A stretch of 64,000 nt of DNA from Lishizhenia tianjinensis. Its GTDB lineage: Bacteria; Bacteroidota; Bacteroidia; Flavobacteriales_D; Crocinitomicaceae. The notes under the pieces are model-generated. The model saw only the letters and a program-made list of their open reading frames with translations. It searched no databases and was not told the origin of the DNA. The position numbers were made by a program, and so were the translations under genes. The first letter of the stretch is position 1. Each line of letters opens with the position of its first letter. Shown here piece by piece: positions 25,591 through 33,445 of the stretch. The DNA is taken from assembly GCF_900116425.1 (NCBI RefSeq), contig NZ_FPAS01000001.1, positions 1,426,291 through 1,490,290 of the forward strand. Reading direction: 5' to 3'.

Positions 25591-25611
25591 GTATGACCCC
25601 GAGGGGTATAC
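25591..25611 (+). other. 5' leader hairpin of the alpha-oxoamine synthase gene
   Basis: GTAT-G-ACCC (25591-25599, one bulged G) pairs with GGGTATAC (25604-25611) around the loop CGAG, right where the transcript should begin. It may protect the 5' end of this message. Confidence 0.4.
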
Positions 25612-25636
25612 ATTTAAAACAGCAAAAAACACATAT

Positions 25637-26905
25637 ATGGCTCAAGACATATTTGATAAAATAAAACAGAACAGAGGACCTATCGGTCAGTTCGCGAAAG
25701 GAGTACACGGTTACTTCACATTCCCTAAGTTAGAAGGAGAGATTGGAAACAAGATGATTTTCCGTGGAAAAGAGTGCTTGGTGTGGTCTGTAAACAACTA
25801 CTTAGGATTAGCTAATCACCCAGAAGTACGTGAGGCAGATGCTAAAGCGGCTGCAGATTGGGGTATGGCTTACCCAATGGGATCTCGTATGATGACTGGT
25901 CAAACGAGTGAACACGAAGCTTTAGAGAATGAAATCTCTGACTTCATGGAAATGGAAGATACAATCTTGTTGAACTTCGGTTACCAAGGTATGGTATCTG
26001 CTATTGATGCATTAGTAGACAGAAACGATGTTATCGTATACGATAGTGAATCTCACGCTTGTATCTTAGACGGAATGCGTTTGCACGTTGGTAAGCGTTT
26101 AGTTTTCCAACACAACGACATGGAGAGCTTTGACAAGCAAATGGAAAGAGCTACGAAATTGGCTGACCAAACAAACGGAGGTATCTTAGTAATTACTGAA
26201 GGTGTTTTCGGAATGGCGGGAGACCAAGGTAAATTGAAAGAAATCGTTGAATTCAGAAAATCTGGAAAATACGACTTCCGTTTATTCGTAGATGACGCTC
26301 ACGGATTTGGTACAGTTGGTGAAAAAGGACAAGGTTCTGGAGAAGAACAAGGTGTTCACCAAGAAATCGATGTATTGTTCGGAACATTTGCAAAATCTAT
26401 GGCTTCTATCGGAGCATTTATTTGTGCAAAAGAACACATCGTTGAGTACTTACGTTACAACATGCGTTCTCAAATGTTTGCGAAGTCATTACCAATGCCA
26501 TTGGTAGTAGGTGCACGTAAGCGTTTAGAATTATTGAGAACTAACCCAGAGCACAAAAACAACCTTTGGAAAATTGCTACAGCATTACAAGAAGGATTGA
26601 AAGAAGTTGGGTTTGACATCGGTGTAACTAACTCTGCAGTAACTCCAGTTTTCTTAAAAGGAAACTTGGCAGAAGCTACAAACATGACTTTCGATTTAAG
26701 AGAAAACTACAACATTTTCTGTTCTATCGTAATTTACCCTGTAGTTCCTAAAGACGTAATCATGTTGCGTTTGATCCCAACTGCAGTACACACATTAGAA
26801 GATGTACAATACACTATCGATACTTTTGTTAAGGTGAAAGAAAAACTTGACAAAGGAGAATACAAAGCTGAAGAATTAGCTGCTGTAGAGGTAGATAAAA
26901 AATAA
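25637..26905 (+). CDS. Alpha-oxoamine synthase (serine palmitoyltransferase or cysteate acyltransferase type)
   Basis: A PLP enzyme of fold type I. It has the stacking His in DSESHACILDG (H140), the Asp-containing FVDDAHGFG (219-225), and the PLP lysine in FGTFAKSMASIGAF (K253). This replaces the usual SKA-GG of KBL and BioF, as in Bacteroidota sphingolipid and sulfonolipid enzymes. It condenses an amino acid with an acyl-CoA or acyl-ACP to form a long-chain base. Whether the substrate is serine (ceramide) or cysteate (sulfonolipid/capnine) cannot be told from sequence. Codon use is strongly biased to a few codons, which suggests high expression, together with the leader hairpin and a strong terminator. 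The Lys-rich tail (residues 405-422) is unusual. Confidence 0.8.
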   Translation: MAQDIFDKIKQNRGPIGQFAKGVHGYFTFPKLEGEIGNKMIFRGKECLVWSVNNYLGLANHPEVREADAKAAADWGMAYPMGSRMMTGQTSEHEALENEISDFMEMEDTILLNFGYQGMVSAIDALVDRNDVIVYDSESHACILDGMRLHVGKRLVFQHNDMESFDKQMERATKLADQTNGGILVITEGVFGMAGDQGKLKEIVEFRKSGKYDFRLFVDDAHGFGTVGEKGQGSGEEQGVHQEIDVLFGTFAKSMASIGAFICAKEHIVEYLRYNMRSQMFAKSLPMPLVVGARKRLELLRTNPEHKNNLWKIATALQEGLKEVGFDIGVTNSAVTPVFLKGNLAEATNMTFDLRENYNIFCSIVIYPVVPKDVIMLRLIPTAVHTLEDVQYTIDTFVKVKEKLDKGEYKAEELAAVEVDKK

Positions 26906-26936
26906 TTAAAAGCCTAAGGCTTTATTTTTACTTGTT

Positions 26937-26969
26937 AAAGACGGTTTACTTTGGTAAACCGTCTTTTTT
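26937..26969 (+). terminator. Rho-independent terminator of the alpha-oxoamine synthase gene
   Basis: A perfect 13-bp stem (26937-26949 with 26954-26966) with loop TTTG is followed by a run of T residues, 31 bases after the stop codon. Confidence 0.9.
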
Positions 26970-27016
26970 GTTTTCGGCACTACCCTTTTCCCTCCAATAT
27001 TTCAACAAGAAATACT

Positions 27017-27024
27017 TAACTTTG
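27017..27024 (+). promoter_or_regulatory. Bacteroidota -7 element upstream of the SRPBCC gene
   Basis: TAACTTTG matches TAnnTTTG, 17 bases before the GTG start at 27041. Confidence 0.45.
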
Positions 27025-27040
27025 AGCAAATTTTTCTCTT

Positions 27041-27478
27041 GTGAAATACAGTAATGAAGTTATCATAAACGCGCCCATCAAAAAGGTAATAGCCTTGTTC
27101 GAGGAAGAAGCGAATTTACCTAAATGGCAAGAAGGCTTTATAAGCGCTGAAATCATAGAAGGAGAACGCGGCAAAGCAGGGTTAAGGTCCAGACTCACCT
27201 ATAAAATGGGAAAACGAGAAATAGTAATGATAGAAACCATTACTACTTGGGATTTACCTAGAAACTTTACTGCGAGCTACGATACCAAAGGTGTTTACAA
27301 CATCGTAAGCAATCACTTTGAAGCCGTAGATGATAACACAACGAGGTATTTTACCGAGAACGAATTTCAATTTAAAGGCATCATGAAGCTTTTTGGTTTG
27401 CTCATGCCTGGAGCCTTTAAAAAGCAATCACAAAAATATTTGAACGATTTTAAAACTTTCGTAGAAAACGAAGCATAG
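27041..27478 (+). CDS. SRPBCC-family (START/Bet v1-like) lipid-binding-type protein
   Basis: This 145-residue protein starts at GTG 27041 (VKYSNEVIINAPIKKVIALF), the classic first strand and helix of SRPBCC proteins, followed by a beta-sheet region and a C-terminal long helix. The family binds hydrophobic ligands in a cavity; the ligand is unknown here. A GTG start is chosen because the sequence in front has no ATG in frame and the promoter is 17 bases upstream. The nitroreductase gene begins 3 bases after its stop, so they form an operon. Confidence 0.8.
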   Translation: MKYSNEVIINAPIKKVIALFEEEANLPKWQEGFISAEIIEGERGKAGLRSRLTYKMGKREIVMIETITTWDLPRNFTASYDTKGVYNIVSNHFEAVDDNTTRYFTENEFQFKGIMKLFGLLMPGAFKKQSQKYLNDFKTFVENEA

Positions 27479-27481
27479 CAC

Positions 27482-28069
27482 ATGAGACACAATTTAAGTG
27501 AGGTTACTGAACTCATCAAAGACAGAAGAACGATCTACCCTGAATTTTTCAGCACGCGAAAAGTACACAGAGAACAAGTTGAATTGGTTTTAAACAATGC
27601 CATTTGGGCTCCTTCTCATGGTATGACGCAACCTTGGAGGTTTAAAGTTTTCATGGAAGAAGGAAAGGATAAATTAGGGAATTTCTTCGAAGAAATGTAC
27701 CTGAAACATGTCGCTGCAGAAAAGCAAAACCCACTGAAATTAGCGCGCATGCAAAATAGACCGAAAGCAGCCTCTGCTGTAATTGCTATTTGTATGAAGC
27801 GTCAAGAAGAGGAGCGTATCTCTGAATTGGATGAAATTATGGCTGTTGCCGCGGCAGTTCAAAACATGCACCTTACCTGTACAGCTTATGGCTTAGCAGC
27901 CTTCTGGTCTACACCAGGTTTCATGAAAACAGACGACATGAAAGAATTTTTAGGACTCGGTGAAAAAGACAGATGTTTAGGCTTTTTCTACTTAGGATAC
28001 CCTGAAAATGAATGGCCAAAAGGAAGAAGAAAACCAATTGAATACGTTACAGAATGGATTCAGGAGTAG
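27482..28069 (+). CDS. Nitroreductase-family flavoprotein
   Basis: This is a short (195-residue) nitroreductase-fold protein with RRTIYPEFFSTRKV, the FMN-contact stretch WAPSHGMTQPWRFKV and the C-terminal CLGFFYLGYPENEWPKGRRK. It should bind FMN and use NAD(P)H, acting as a homodimer. The substrate is unknown. It lies in a three-gene run with the SRPBCC protein (3-base gap) and a membrane protein that overlaps its 3' end by 16 bases. Confidence 0.85.
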   Translation: MRHNLSEVTELIKDRRTIYPEFFSTRKVHREQVELVLNNAIWAPSHGMTQPWRFKVFMEEGKDKLGNFFEEMYLKHVAAEKQNPLKLARMQNRPKAASAVIAICMKRQEEERISELDEIMAVAAAVQNMHLTCTAYGLAAFWSTPGFMKTDDMKEFLGLGEKDRCLGFFYLGYPENEWPKGRRKPIEYVTEWIQE

Positions 28070-28455
28070 AACATTTAACAGACCTCGGGTTGGTGAACTA
28101 CGTTCAGCACCCGAGTAACAAGGACTATATTGTTTACCGCTTTGCAGACAAGAAACGAGCGATAAGTTTTGAAAGCGCACTTAAGGAGCACAAAATTTGG
28201 TTTGAAAAATCAGAAGACACTCCCCGCACGAAAACTTTCTACCTCTACGGTATTCATAAAAGAGATAATAAAAAAGTTTCTCACCTAAACTTCACTGTTG
28301 AGGCGGCACACAGAAGTTTTCTAATAAAAAACAATTTCTTTCGTTACTTTGTTTTACTCTTTGTAACGGCTATGATAACACTAGCATGCATGGGCTATTG
28401 TGCACATCAAAAGGTGTTGGAAGAAAAAACGCTTGAAATTCAGAATACTCAATAA
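28054..28455 (+). CDS. Single-pass membrane protein of unknown function
   Basis: This 133-residue protein has a soluble N-terminal domain of about 100 residues (YIVYRFADKKRAISFESALK, KTFYLYGIHKRD) with alternating strands and helix, then one membrane helix (FFRYFVLLFVTAMITLACMGY, about 98-118) and a short tail. The orientation suggests a cytoplasmic domain. It overlaps the nitroreductase gene by 16 bases. I recognise no family; the compact alpha/beta domain is reminiscent of small regulatory or binding domains. Confidence 0.6.
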   Translation: MDSGVEHLTDLGLVNYVQHPSNKDYIVYRFADKKRAISFESALKEHKIWFEKSEDTPRTKTFYLYGIHKRDNKKVSHLNFTVEAAHRSFLIKNNFFRYFVLLFVTAMITLACMGYCAHQKVLEEKTLEIQNTQ

Positions 28456-28514
28456 ATAAAACGGTTTAAGTTTTCTTGCTTACATACTACTTTACTTCAT
28501 ACTATTTTAGAATT

Positions 28515-29300
28515 ATGAAAACTATAATAACACTAACATTTGCGCTCTTTAGTCTAATCGCTATGGGTCAAGTAAGTAAACTTAAATCAGAGAGCTTTTT
28601 TGGAATCAATTACAAACCGCTCATCCCCTTTGGCATCGTGGGAGATGCTCCCCTAGATCTACAAAACGGCAACTTACGATCCACCGTTTCCTCTAAACTC
28701 GGCTACAGTTTTGGAGCTGTTGTTCGATCGAGAGTTACAGATCTAATTGCCTTGGAAACCGGACTCCTTTACACGCAGAGAAATTATCAAGCAGACATTA
28801 CCCTGTCTGATTCTAACCTCTATGCCCACAGCGAATTTGGCATCATTAATTTCGACCTTCCAGTAAATGCATTGGTATTTATTCAATTGGGAAGAAACAT
28901 CTACGCCAATGCTATGTTGGGAGGATCATTAAACTTCAACCCTTCGGATGTAAGGGATACGGTGAACCTGGGAACAGGACCTCATCAATTTATCTTTGCT
29001 GGAAGTAGATACACCAAAGCACCAGAAAAAAATGGCTACCTCTCTTTTGCCATTAATGCTGCTGTAGGTTTTGAATTAAGAACGCGAAAAGATGGAACTT
29101 TTTACATGGGGGTTGCAAGTAAAATTCCCGTTTCTCCAACGTTAGAAGTAGGTACAGCTTACAGACAATCGCAACAAGGATATGTACTCGGTAATCAAGG
29201 AATCTTAAGTGGAGCAACCTTCTCTTTAGACTTTAAATACTTCTTCCACAATGTGGAAAACAAGGGCTGGCAATACAATGGCGGACCTATAGAACAATAA
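28515..29300 (+). CDS. Outer-membrane beta-barrel protein of unknown function
   Basis: The start at 28515 gives a signal peptide MKTIITLTFALFSLIAMGQ; an upstream in-frame ATG at 28476 adds residues without signal character. The 261-residue product has alternating strands with Gly and aromatic residues (LGYSFGAVVRSRVTDLIAL, ETGLLYTQRNYQADITL) as in the PorT-like/OMP_b-brl families. It ends without the C-terminal Phe motif. Function unknown. It is followed 4 bases later by a cupin gene. Confidence 0.65.
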   Translation: MKTIITLTFALFSLIAMGQVSKLKSESFFGINYKPLIPFGIVGDAPLDLQNGNLRSTVSSKLGYSFGAVVRSRVTDLIALETGLLYTQRNYQADITLSDSNLYAHSEFGIINFDLPVNALVFIQLGRNIYANAMLGGSLNFNPSDVRDTVNLGTGPHQFIFAGSRYTKAPEKNGYLSFAINAAVGFELRTRKDGTFYMGVASKIPVSPTLEVGTAYRQSQQGYVLGNQGILSGATFSLDFKYFFHNVENKGWQYNGGPIEQ

Positions 29301-29304
29301 AAAC

Positions 29305-29790
29305 ATGCAAGAAAGAATTCAAGAAATTGTAAGTGCTTTTCAACTGGAAGCACATCCTGAAGGAGGATGGTTTAAAGAACTCTACCGTTCTACAGAAACA
29401 ACCCCAACTCCACAGGGAAAAAGAAATTTGCTTACAAGCATTTACTTTTTATTGACTTCTGACAATGCCTCAAATTTTCATAAAATTGAAAGCGATGAAC
29501 TTTGGTATTACCACGAGGGTTCATCGCTAACTGTTCATACTCTTACCGAGGAAGGAGAATACAAAGCCTTAAAAGTTGGTAATCGACTAGACTTAGGAGA
29601 ACAACCTCAAGTGCTCGTTCCTAAAGGCCTCATTTTCGGTTCAACCGTTACCGATGAAAACAGCTACTCTTTAGTAAGTTGTGCCGTTGCACCCGGCTTC
29701 GATTTCCAAGATTTTAAATTGTATACGGAAGATGAACTTATGGCGCGCTTTCCACAACACGCCCAAATCATTAAGCGTTTAACCCCTTAA
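29305..29790 (+). CDS. DUF985 cupin-domain protein
   Basis: This 161-residue protein has the DUF985 pattern: EGGWFKELYRS, SNFHKIESDELWYYHEGSSL with the metal-binding His and Glu residues of cupins, and CAVAPGFDFQDFKL near the C-terminus. Members are small metal-binding enzymes of unknown reaction. It follows the barrel gene closely and overlaps the convergent MscS gene by 20 bases at its 3' end. Confidence 0.85.
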   Translation: MQERIQEIVSAFQLEAHPEGGWFKELYRSTETTPTPQGKRNLLTSIYFLLTSDNASNFHKIESDELWYYHEGSSLTVHTLTEEGEYKALKVGNRLDLGEQPQVLVPKGLIFGSTVTDENSYSLVSCAVAPGFDFQDFKLYTEDELMARFPQHAQIIKRLTP

Positions 29791-31066
29791 CCATATTTCG
29801 CATATCTCTTCCACTTGGACTTTCAAATATAGTAAGTTCGAAGGCGTGGATGGAAGCAAAAATGTGGTCGAAAATATCGGCTACAACTCCTTCATAAGGT
29901 TCCCAATCCTTTATTTTACTAAAACAATACACCTCCATAGGTACACCTAATTCTCTTGGCTCCAACTGACGCACCATGAGTGACATGTCTTGGTTAATAT
30001 TCGGATTGTTTTCCAAATAAAATTCCATATACGCTCTAAACAAGCCTAAATTGGTTTGCTTACGTGCCTGTAAACTATCTGCACTATATCCGTGTTCATC
30101 GTTGTATTTTTTGATCTCCGCTTGACGCTTGGCGATGAATTCTGTTAAGTACTTCTCCTTCGATAGTCTCTCAATTAAAGCGGGAGAAGCAAACTTTACA
30201 CTGTCTATATGTATCAACACCGCACGCTTAATTCTACGTCCATCGCTGTCTTGCATTCCTCTCCAGTTCTTAAACGAATCCGAAATCATGGAGTAAGTAG
30301 GAATAGTAGTTATCGTTTTATCGAAATTCTGCACCTTAACAGTAGCCAAGTTCACTTCAATTACATCTCCATCTGCTCCAAACTTTTCCATGGTTACCCA
30401 ATCCCCAATACGCACCATATCGTTGGCAGAAAGTTGTATAGAACTCACAAAACCTAAAATAGTGTCTTTAAATACCAACAATATAATGGCCGTCATAGCT
30501 CCAAAGGCCGTTAGAATTTTAAGCGCAGATTTATCGGTTATTACAGACAACATAACCATCACCATCATGATAGATAGTACAATTTTAGAAACCTGTATAT
30601 AACTGTTTATGGGTTTATCTGCCAAAGACTCTTTTTGCTGTAGTATATCCCTTAAGGAGTTTAAAAAGCGAAGGATGGAAATCAATATCACAAAAACAAG
30701 CACAACATCTATAACGCGCAACGCATAATTCTCCACGCTGTCTTCGTAAAAAGCGAAAACAATAGACACCATATAGTCCATAAAAAATAAAGGAACCAAT
30801 TGGGCCAAGGCGTAAAAGAATTTGTTTTTCACCAATATGTCATCCCACTCGGTTTTAGATCTATCTGCTATCATGTGCACCAATTGCAACATAACTTGGC
30901 GCGATAGTATCCAAACAAACAAAGACAAAATTATCATGGCTACAAACAAGCCCAAAGTCCACAGTAGCTGATGATTTTGAAAAGCATCGCTCTCCAATAT
31001 TTGCTCAGCCGACATATTACCCTTTTGATAGAAACTTAAAATCCAATCTTTGATTTGATCTCGCAT
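29771..31066 (-). CDS. MscS-family mechanosensitive channel (YbdG/MscM-like)
   Basis: Four or five membrane segments in the first half end with the pore-lining TM3 region (LLVFKDTILGFVSSIQLSAN), which is followed by the MscS-type beta domain (VRIGDWVTMEKFGADGDVIEVNL, TIPTYSMISDSFKNW). The C-terminal domain, with GRRIKRAVLIHIDSVKF and EPRELGVPMEVYCFS, is typical of the YbdG subgroup. It releases solutes under hypo-osmotic stress. Its 3' end overlaps the convergent cupin gene by 20 bases and its promoter faces the CPBP gene. Confidence 0.88.
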   Translation of the reverse strand: MRDQIKDWILSFYQKGNMSAEQILESDAFQNHQLLWTLGLFVAMIILSLFVWILSRQVMLQLVHMIADRSKTEWDDILVKNKFFYALAQLVPLFFMDYMVSIVFAFYEDSVENYALRVIDVVLVFVILISILRFLNSLRDILQQKESLADKPINSYIQVSKIVLSIMMVMVMLSVITDKSALKILTAFGAMTAIILLVFKDTILGFVSSIQLSANDMVRIGDWVTMEKFGADGDVIEVNLATVKVQNFDKTITTIPTYSMISDSFKNWRGMQDSDGRRIKRAVLIHIDSVKFASPALIERLSKEKYLTEFIAKRQAEIKKYNDEHGYSADSLQARKQTNLGLFRAYMEFYLENNPNINQDMSLMVRQLEPRELGVPMEVYCFSKIKDWEPYEGVVADIFDHIFASIHAFELTIFESPSGRDMRNMVKGLNA

Positions 31067-31083
31067 GCTTTCTTATTTTTAAA

Positions 31084-31091
31084 CAAAAATA
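31084..31091 (-). promoter_or_regulatory. Bacteroidota -7 element of the MscS gene
   Basis: TATTTTTG on the minus strand, 18 bases before the ATG at 31066. Confidence 0.45.
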
Positions 31092-31097
31092 ATATTA

Positions 31098-31673
31098 ATG
31101 CAACCCAAAACGCAATTTTACATTTTCGGTTTTATCACTTGTCTTCTTTTTCCATTACCAGCTATTTGGGCACTGTATTATTTTGAAGACATCTCCCTTT
31201 TAGAGCTCCTATCTTTCCATGAACTCAACGAGTATTACTGGGTTCTAGGTATTGTTTTCGGTTTGTTTTACGCCTTACTCGTTATGGCTTTTTCCGAAAG
31301 TGGTATTATGGAAGACGACCCCAAACAACAGCGCTACCTAAATGCATTAAATTTGAATTGGATAGATATTCTTACGATGTCATTTTGTGCCGGTTTTGGC
31401 GAAGAAATATTGTTTAGAGCAGGTATACAACATTGGTTAGGACCTATCATCACCAGTATACTTTTTATTGCCATCCACGGGTACCTCAATCCTAAAAAGT
31501 GGCGCATTTTTATTTACGGACTCTTTATTCTTCCCTTTATACTCACTTTGGCTTACGCCTATGATAAATTGGGACTGTGGTTTTGTATAGGCGCACATTT
31601 TGCCTTTGATTTGGCCATTTTCTGGGCTTACGGACTCCAAGTAAAAGGAGAAGAAAAGTTTAAAAAGCTTTAG
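31098..31673 (+). CDS. CPBP-family intramembrane metalloprotease-like protein
   Basis: Six or so hydrophobic segments are visible. The CPBP (Rce1-type) motifs are present: GEEILFRAG with Glu102-Glu103 and Arg107, FIAIHGYLN (H127) and IGAHFAFDL (H167). These are the active-site residues of intramembrane glutamic proteases. The substrate is unknown; family members process prenylated or bacteriocin-related proteins or serve immunity functions. A structured repeat element begins within 3 bases of its stop codon. Confidence 0.85.
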   Translation: MQPKTQFYIFGFITCLLFPLPAIWALYYFEDISLLELLSFHELNEYYWVLGIVFGLFYALLVMAFSESGIMEDDPKQQRYLNALNLNWIDILTMSFCAGFGEEILFRAGIQHWLGPIITSILFIAIHGYLNPKKWRIFIYGLFILPFILTLAYAYDKLGLWFCIGAHFAFDLAIFWAYGLQVKGEEKFKKL

Positions 31674-31675
31674 AA

Positions 31676-31840
31676 GGAGGCTGCTTCTCCCCAAAAAAAA
31701 TGGGGAGTCGGGTCATCCACTCTACGCCTTTGTTCACTTCTGTTGTTCAAGAGTCGGTAGCAAAGTTTCTAAGGGCACTTCGCCTCCTCCTTTTCACAAA
31801 CACAAGTTCTCATGCGGGGTGCCGTTTCTACCCCTAGCAG
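31676..31840 (+). ncRNA. Structured repeat element, copy A
   Basis: No open frame here. It begins GGAGGCTG, then a hairpin CTCCCC/GGGGAG (31687-31692 with 31702-31707), then the block TCGGG..ATCC.CTCTAC, a central AAGTTTCT.AG, and a 3' hairpin GGGGT (31816-31820) / ACCCC (31830-31834) with 9-base loop GCCGTTTCT and the end CCCCTAGCAG. Copy B at 63596-63791 shares all of these blocks in order. It starts 3 bases after the CPBP stop codon, on the same strand, so it may be a 3' UTR or independent RNA. It resembles sequence I associate with flavobacterial intergenic RNA motifs (Flavo-1 is the first to compare), but I cannot confirm it. Confidence 0.5.
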
Positions 31841-31866
31841 AATGCACCACCACGAATCAAATTGAA

Positions 31867-32604
31867 CTACTTCACTACTATGCGCAAAGGCGTTGTTTGT
31901 CGAACCAATAAACACTGAGGTACTACCACATGCTTATCGATTTCTAAAAGATCCATCCGTCTGAGTTCACAAAGACTTTCGGGCAATTGCACCAAAGCTC
32001 CAGCATTGATCATGTGTAACTCTCTTAACTTTTTAGCCCGTGATATCGTCGTTGGAATCGTATCCAGAAAATTTCTATTTAAGCTAATAAACTCTAGGCT
32101 TCCAGCATTAAAAACACTATCGTGTATACTTTCTATTTCATTAAAATTGAGCATCAAATTTTGGAGTTGAGGAAAATCTCCGATAAAGGCAGGAACTTCT
32201 TTCAATCTATTATTGTTGAGAATTAACTGCTTTAGTTCTTGTGCTCCTACCAGTTTTGGAGATATACTATCAATAGCATTGTACTGAACAGAAAGTATTT
32301 CCAATGCAGGCAATTCTCCAAGTACAGCCGGCAAAGTTGTCAACTTATTTTTACCGAGATAAAGTTTCTTAAGCTTCTTTAATTGACCAAGTTCTTCAGG
32401 TAAACGGGTAAGTTCATTCTCATACAAGCGCAGCACCTCCAGGTTTTTCATCTTAAAAACGTAGTCAGGTATTTCTTTCAAGCCTTGTCTACTTAAATTC
32501 AATTTCCGTTCAGCGGGCGGTAACTTTTCTTTCACCTCAAAGGCTGCACAAGCACATAGTAAAAGGAAAAGAAGTACATATTTATATCTTTGGTTGAAGT
32601 ACAT
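31867..32604 (-). CDS. Leucine-rich repeat lipoprotein
   Basis: A signal with lipobox (LLLCACAA) starts the protein. It then carries about seven leucine-rich repeats of 23 residues of the LxxLxLxxNxLxxLP type (for example LRLYENELTRLPEELGQLKK, YLGKNKLTTLPAVLG, LILNNNRLKEVPAFIG). LRRs bind proteins or ligands, so a surface or periplasmic binding role is likely. A C-terminal capping stretch ends at residue 245. It stands alone on the minus strand, facing repeat element A. Confidence 0.8.
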   Translation of the reverse strand: MYFNQRYKYVLLFLLLCACAAFEVKEKLPPAERKLNLSRQGLKEIPDYVFKMKNLEVLRLYENELTRLPEELGQLKKLKKLYLGKNKLTTLPAVLGELPALEILSVQYNAIDSISPKLVGAQELKQLILNNNRLKEVPAFIGDFPQLQNLMLNFNEIESIHDSVFNAGSLEFISLNRNFLDTIPTTISRAKKLRELHMINAGALVQLPESLCELRRMDLLEIDKHVVVPQCLLVRQTTPLRIVVK

Positions 32605-32659
32605 CTTAGAAAGTTAGTATTTATTGTAAGATGTGCCGCATTTAAACGTTCGATTAAAC

Positions 32660-33445
32660 ATGAAGAAATTAATTATTCTAGGAATTGGAGCTCTATTTGG
32701 AGCTTGTAGCCAGTCTTCCACTGAAAAAGAGGCGCATAAAACACAGCACGAACTTCCCGAATTTGTTGAGCAATTAAATCAACATCACCAATACGCAGCC
32801 TTTCAAAGCGCAGGTGTTTTCTCTGCAGACATCCTCCTTACATTTGGTGGAAAGCAGCGCTTAGATGCTAAAATGCTCTACGACACCCAAACTCAAGAAA
32901 CGGCTTTGTACCACTCTGACGGTAAAAAATTAGTATTTACCCAAGATACAGTTTGGTTGAGTCCAGACACGGCTAGTTATCCTAAGGCAAGGTTTGATAT
33001 TTTCACGTGGTCTTATTTCATGGCGCTTCCCCACAAATTAAATGATGAAGGTCTACATTTTAAGGAATTCCCCCACAAGGAATTGGAAGGTAAAAGCTAT
33101 GCAACCCAACACCTGAGTTTTAGCAATGAAGTTGGCGATGCTCCCGATGATTGGTACGTACTCTACCAAGACACAACAAGTGGTCTGCTTCATGCCGCAG
33201 CGTACATTGTAACCTTAAATAAAGACAAAGCTACAGCGGAGCAAGACCCACATGCTATCGTTTATAAAGACTACCAACTGGTTGATGGCATACCTATTTC
33301 TACACGTTGGGAATTTTACGGATGGCGCAAAGAAAAAGGCCTCACCCAAAAACTTGGAGAGGCCTCATTATCTAATCTTCAATTTTTAAAGCGAAGTGAA
33401 GCTCTGTTTCAGCTTCCCGCCAATAAAAAAGAAGTTAAGCTTTAA
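32660..33445 (+). CDS. Lipoprotein of unknown function (DUF6503-like)
   Basis: The start at 32660 gives a lipoprotein signal MKKLIILGIGALFGACSQ; the open frame reaches back to 32633 without signal. The 261-residue product has beta-rich segments (LVFTQDTVWLSPDTASYP, WDVYLYQDTTSGLLH-like) and a conserved pattern with FYGWRKEKG that resembles the DUF6503 group of Bacteroidota lipoproteins; I hold that only loosely. Its 3' end overlaps the convergent hemB by 11 bases. Confidence 0.65.
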   Translation: MKKLIILGIGALFGACSQSSTEKEAHKTQHELPEFVEQLNQHHQYAAFQSAGVFSADILLTFGGKQRLDAKMLYDTQTQETALYHSDGKKLVFTQDTVWLSPDTASYPKARFDIFTWSYFMALPHKLNDEGLHFKEFPHKELEGKSYATQHLSFSNEVGDAPDDWYVLYQDTTSGLLHAAAYIVTLNKDKATAEQDPHAIVYKDYQLVDGIPISTRWEFYGWRKEKGLTQKLGEASLSNLQFLKRSEALFQLPANKKEVKL

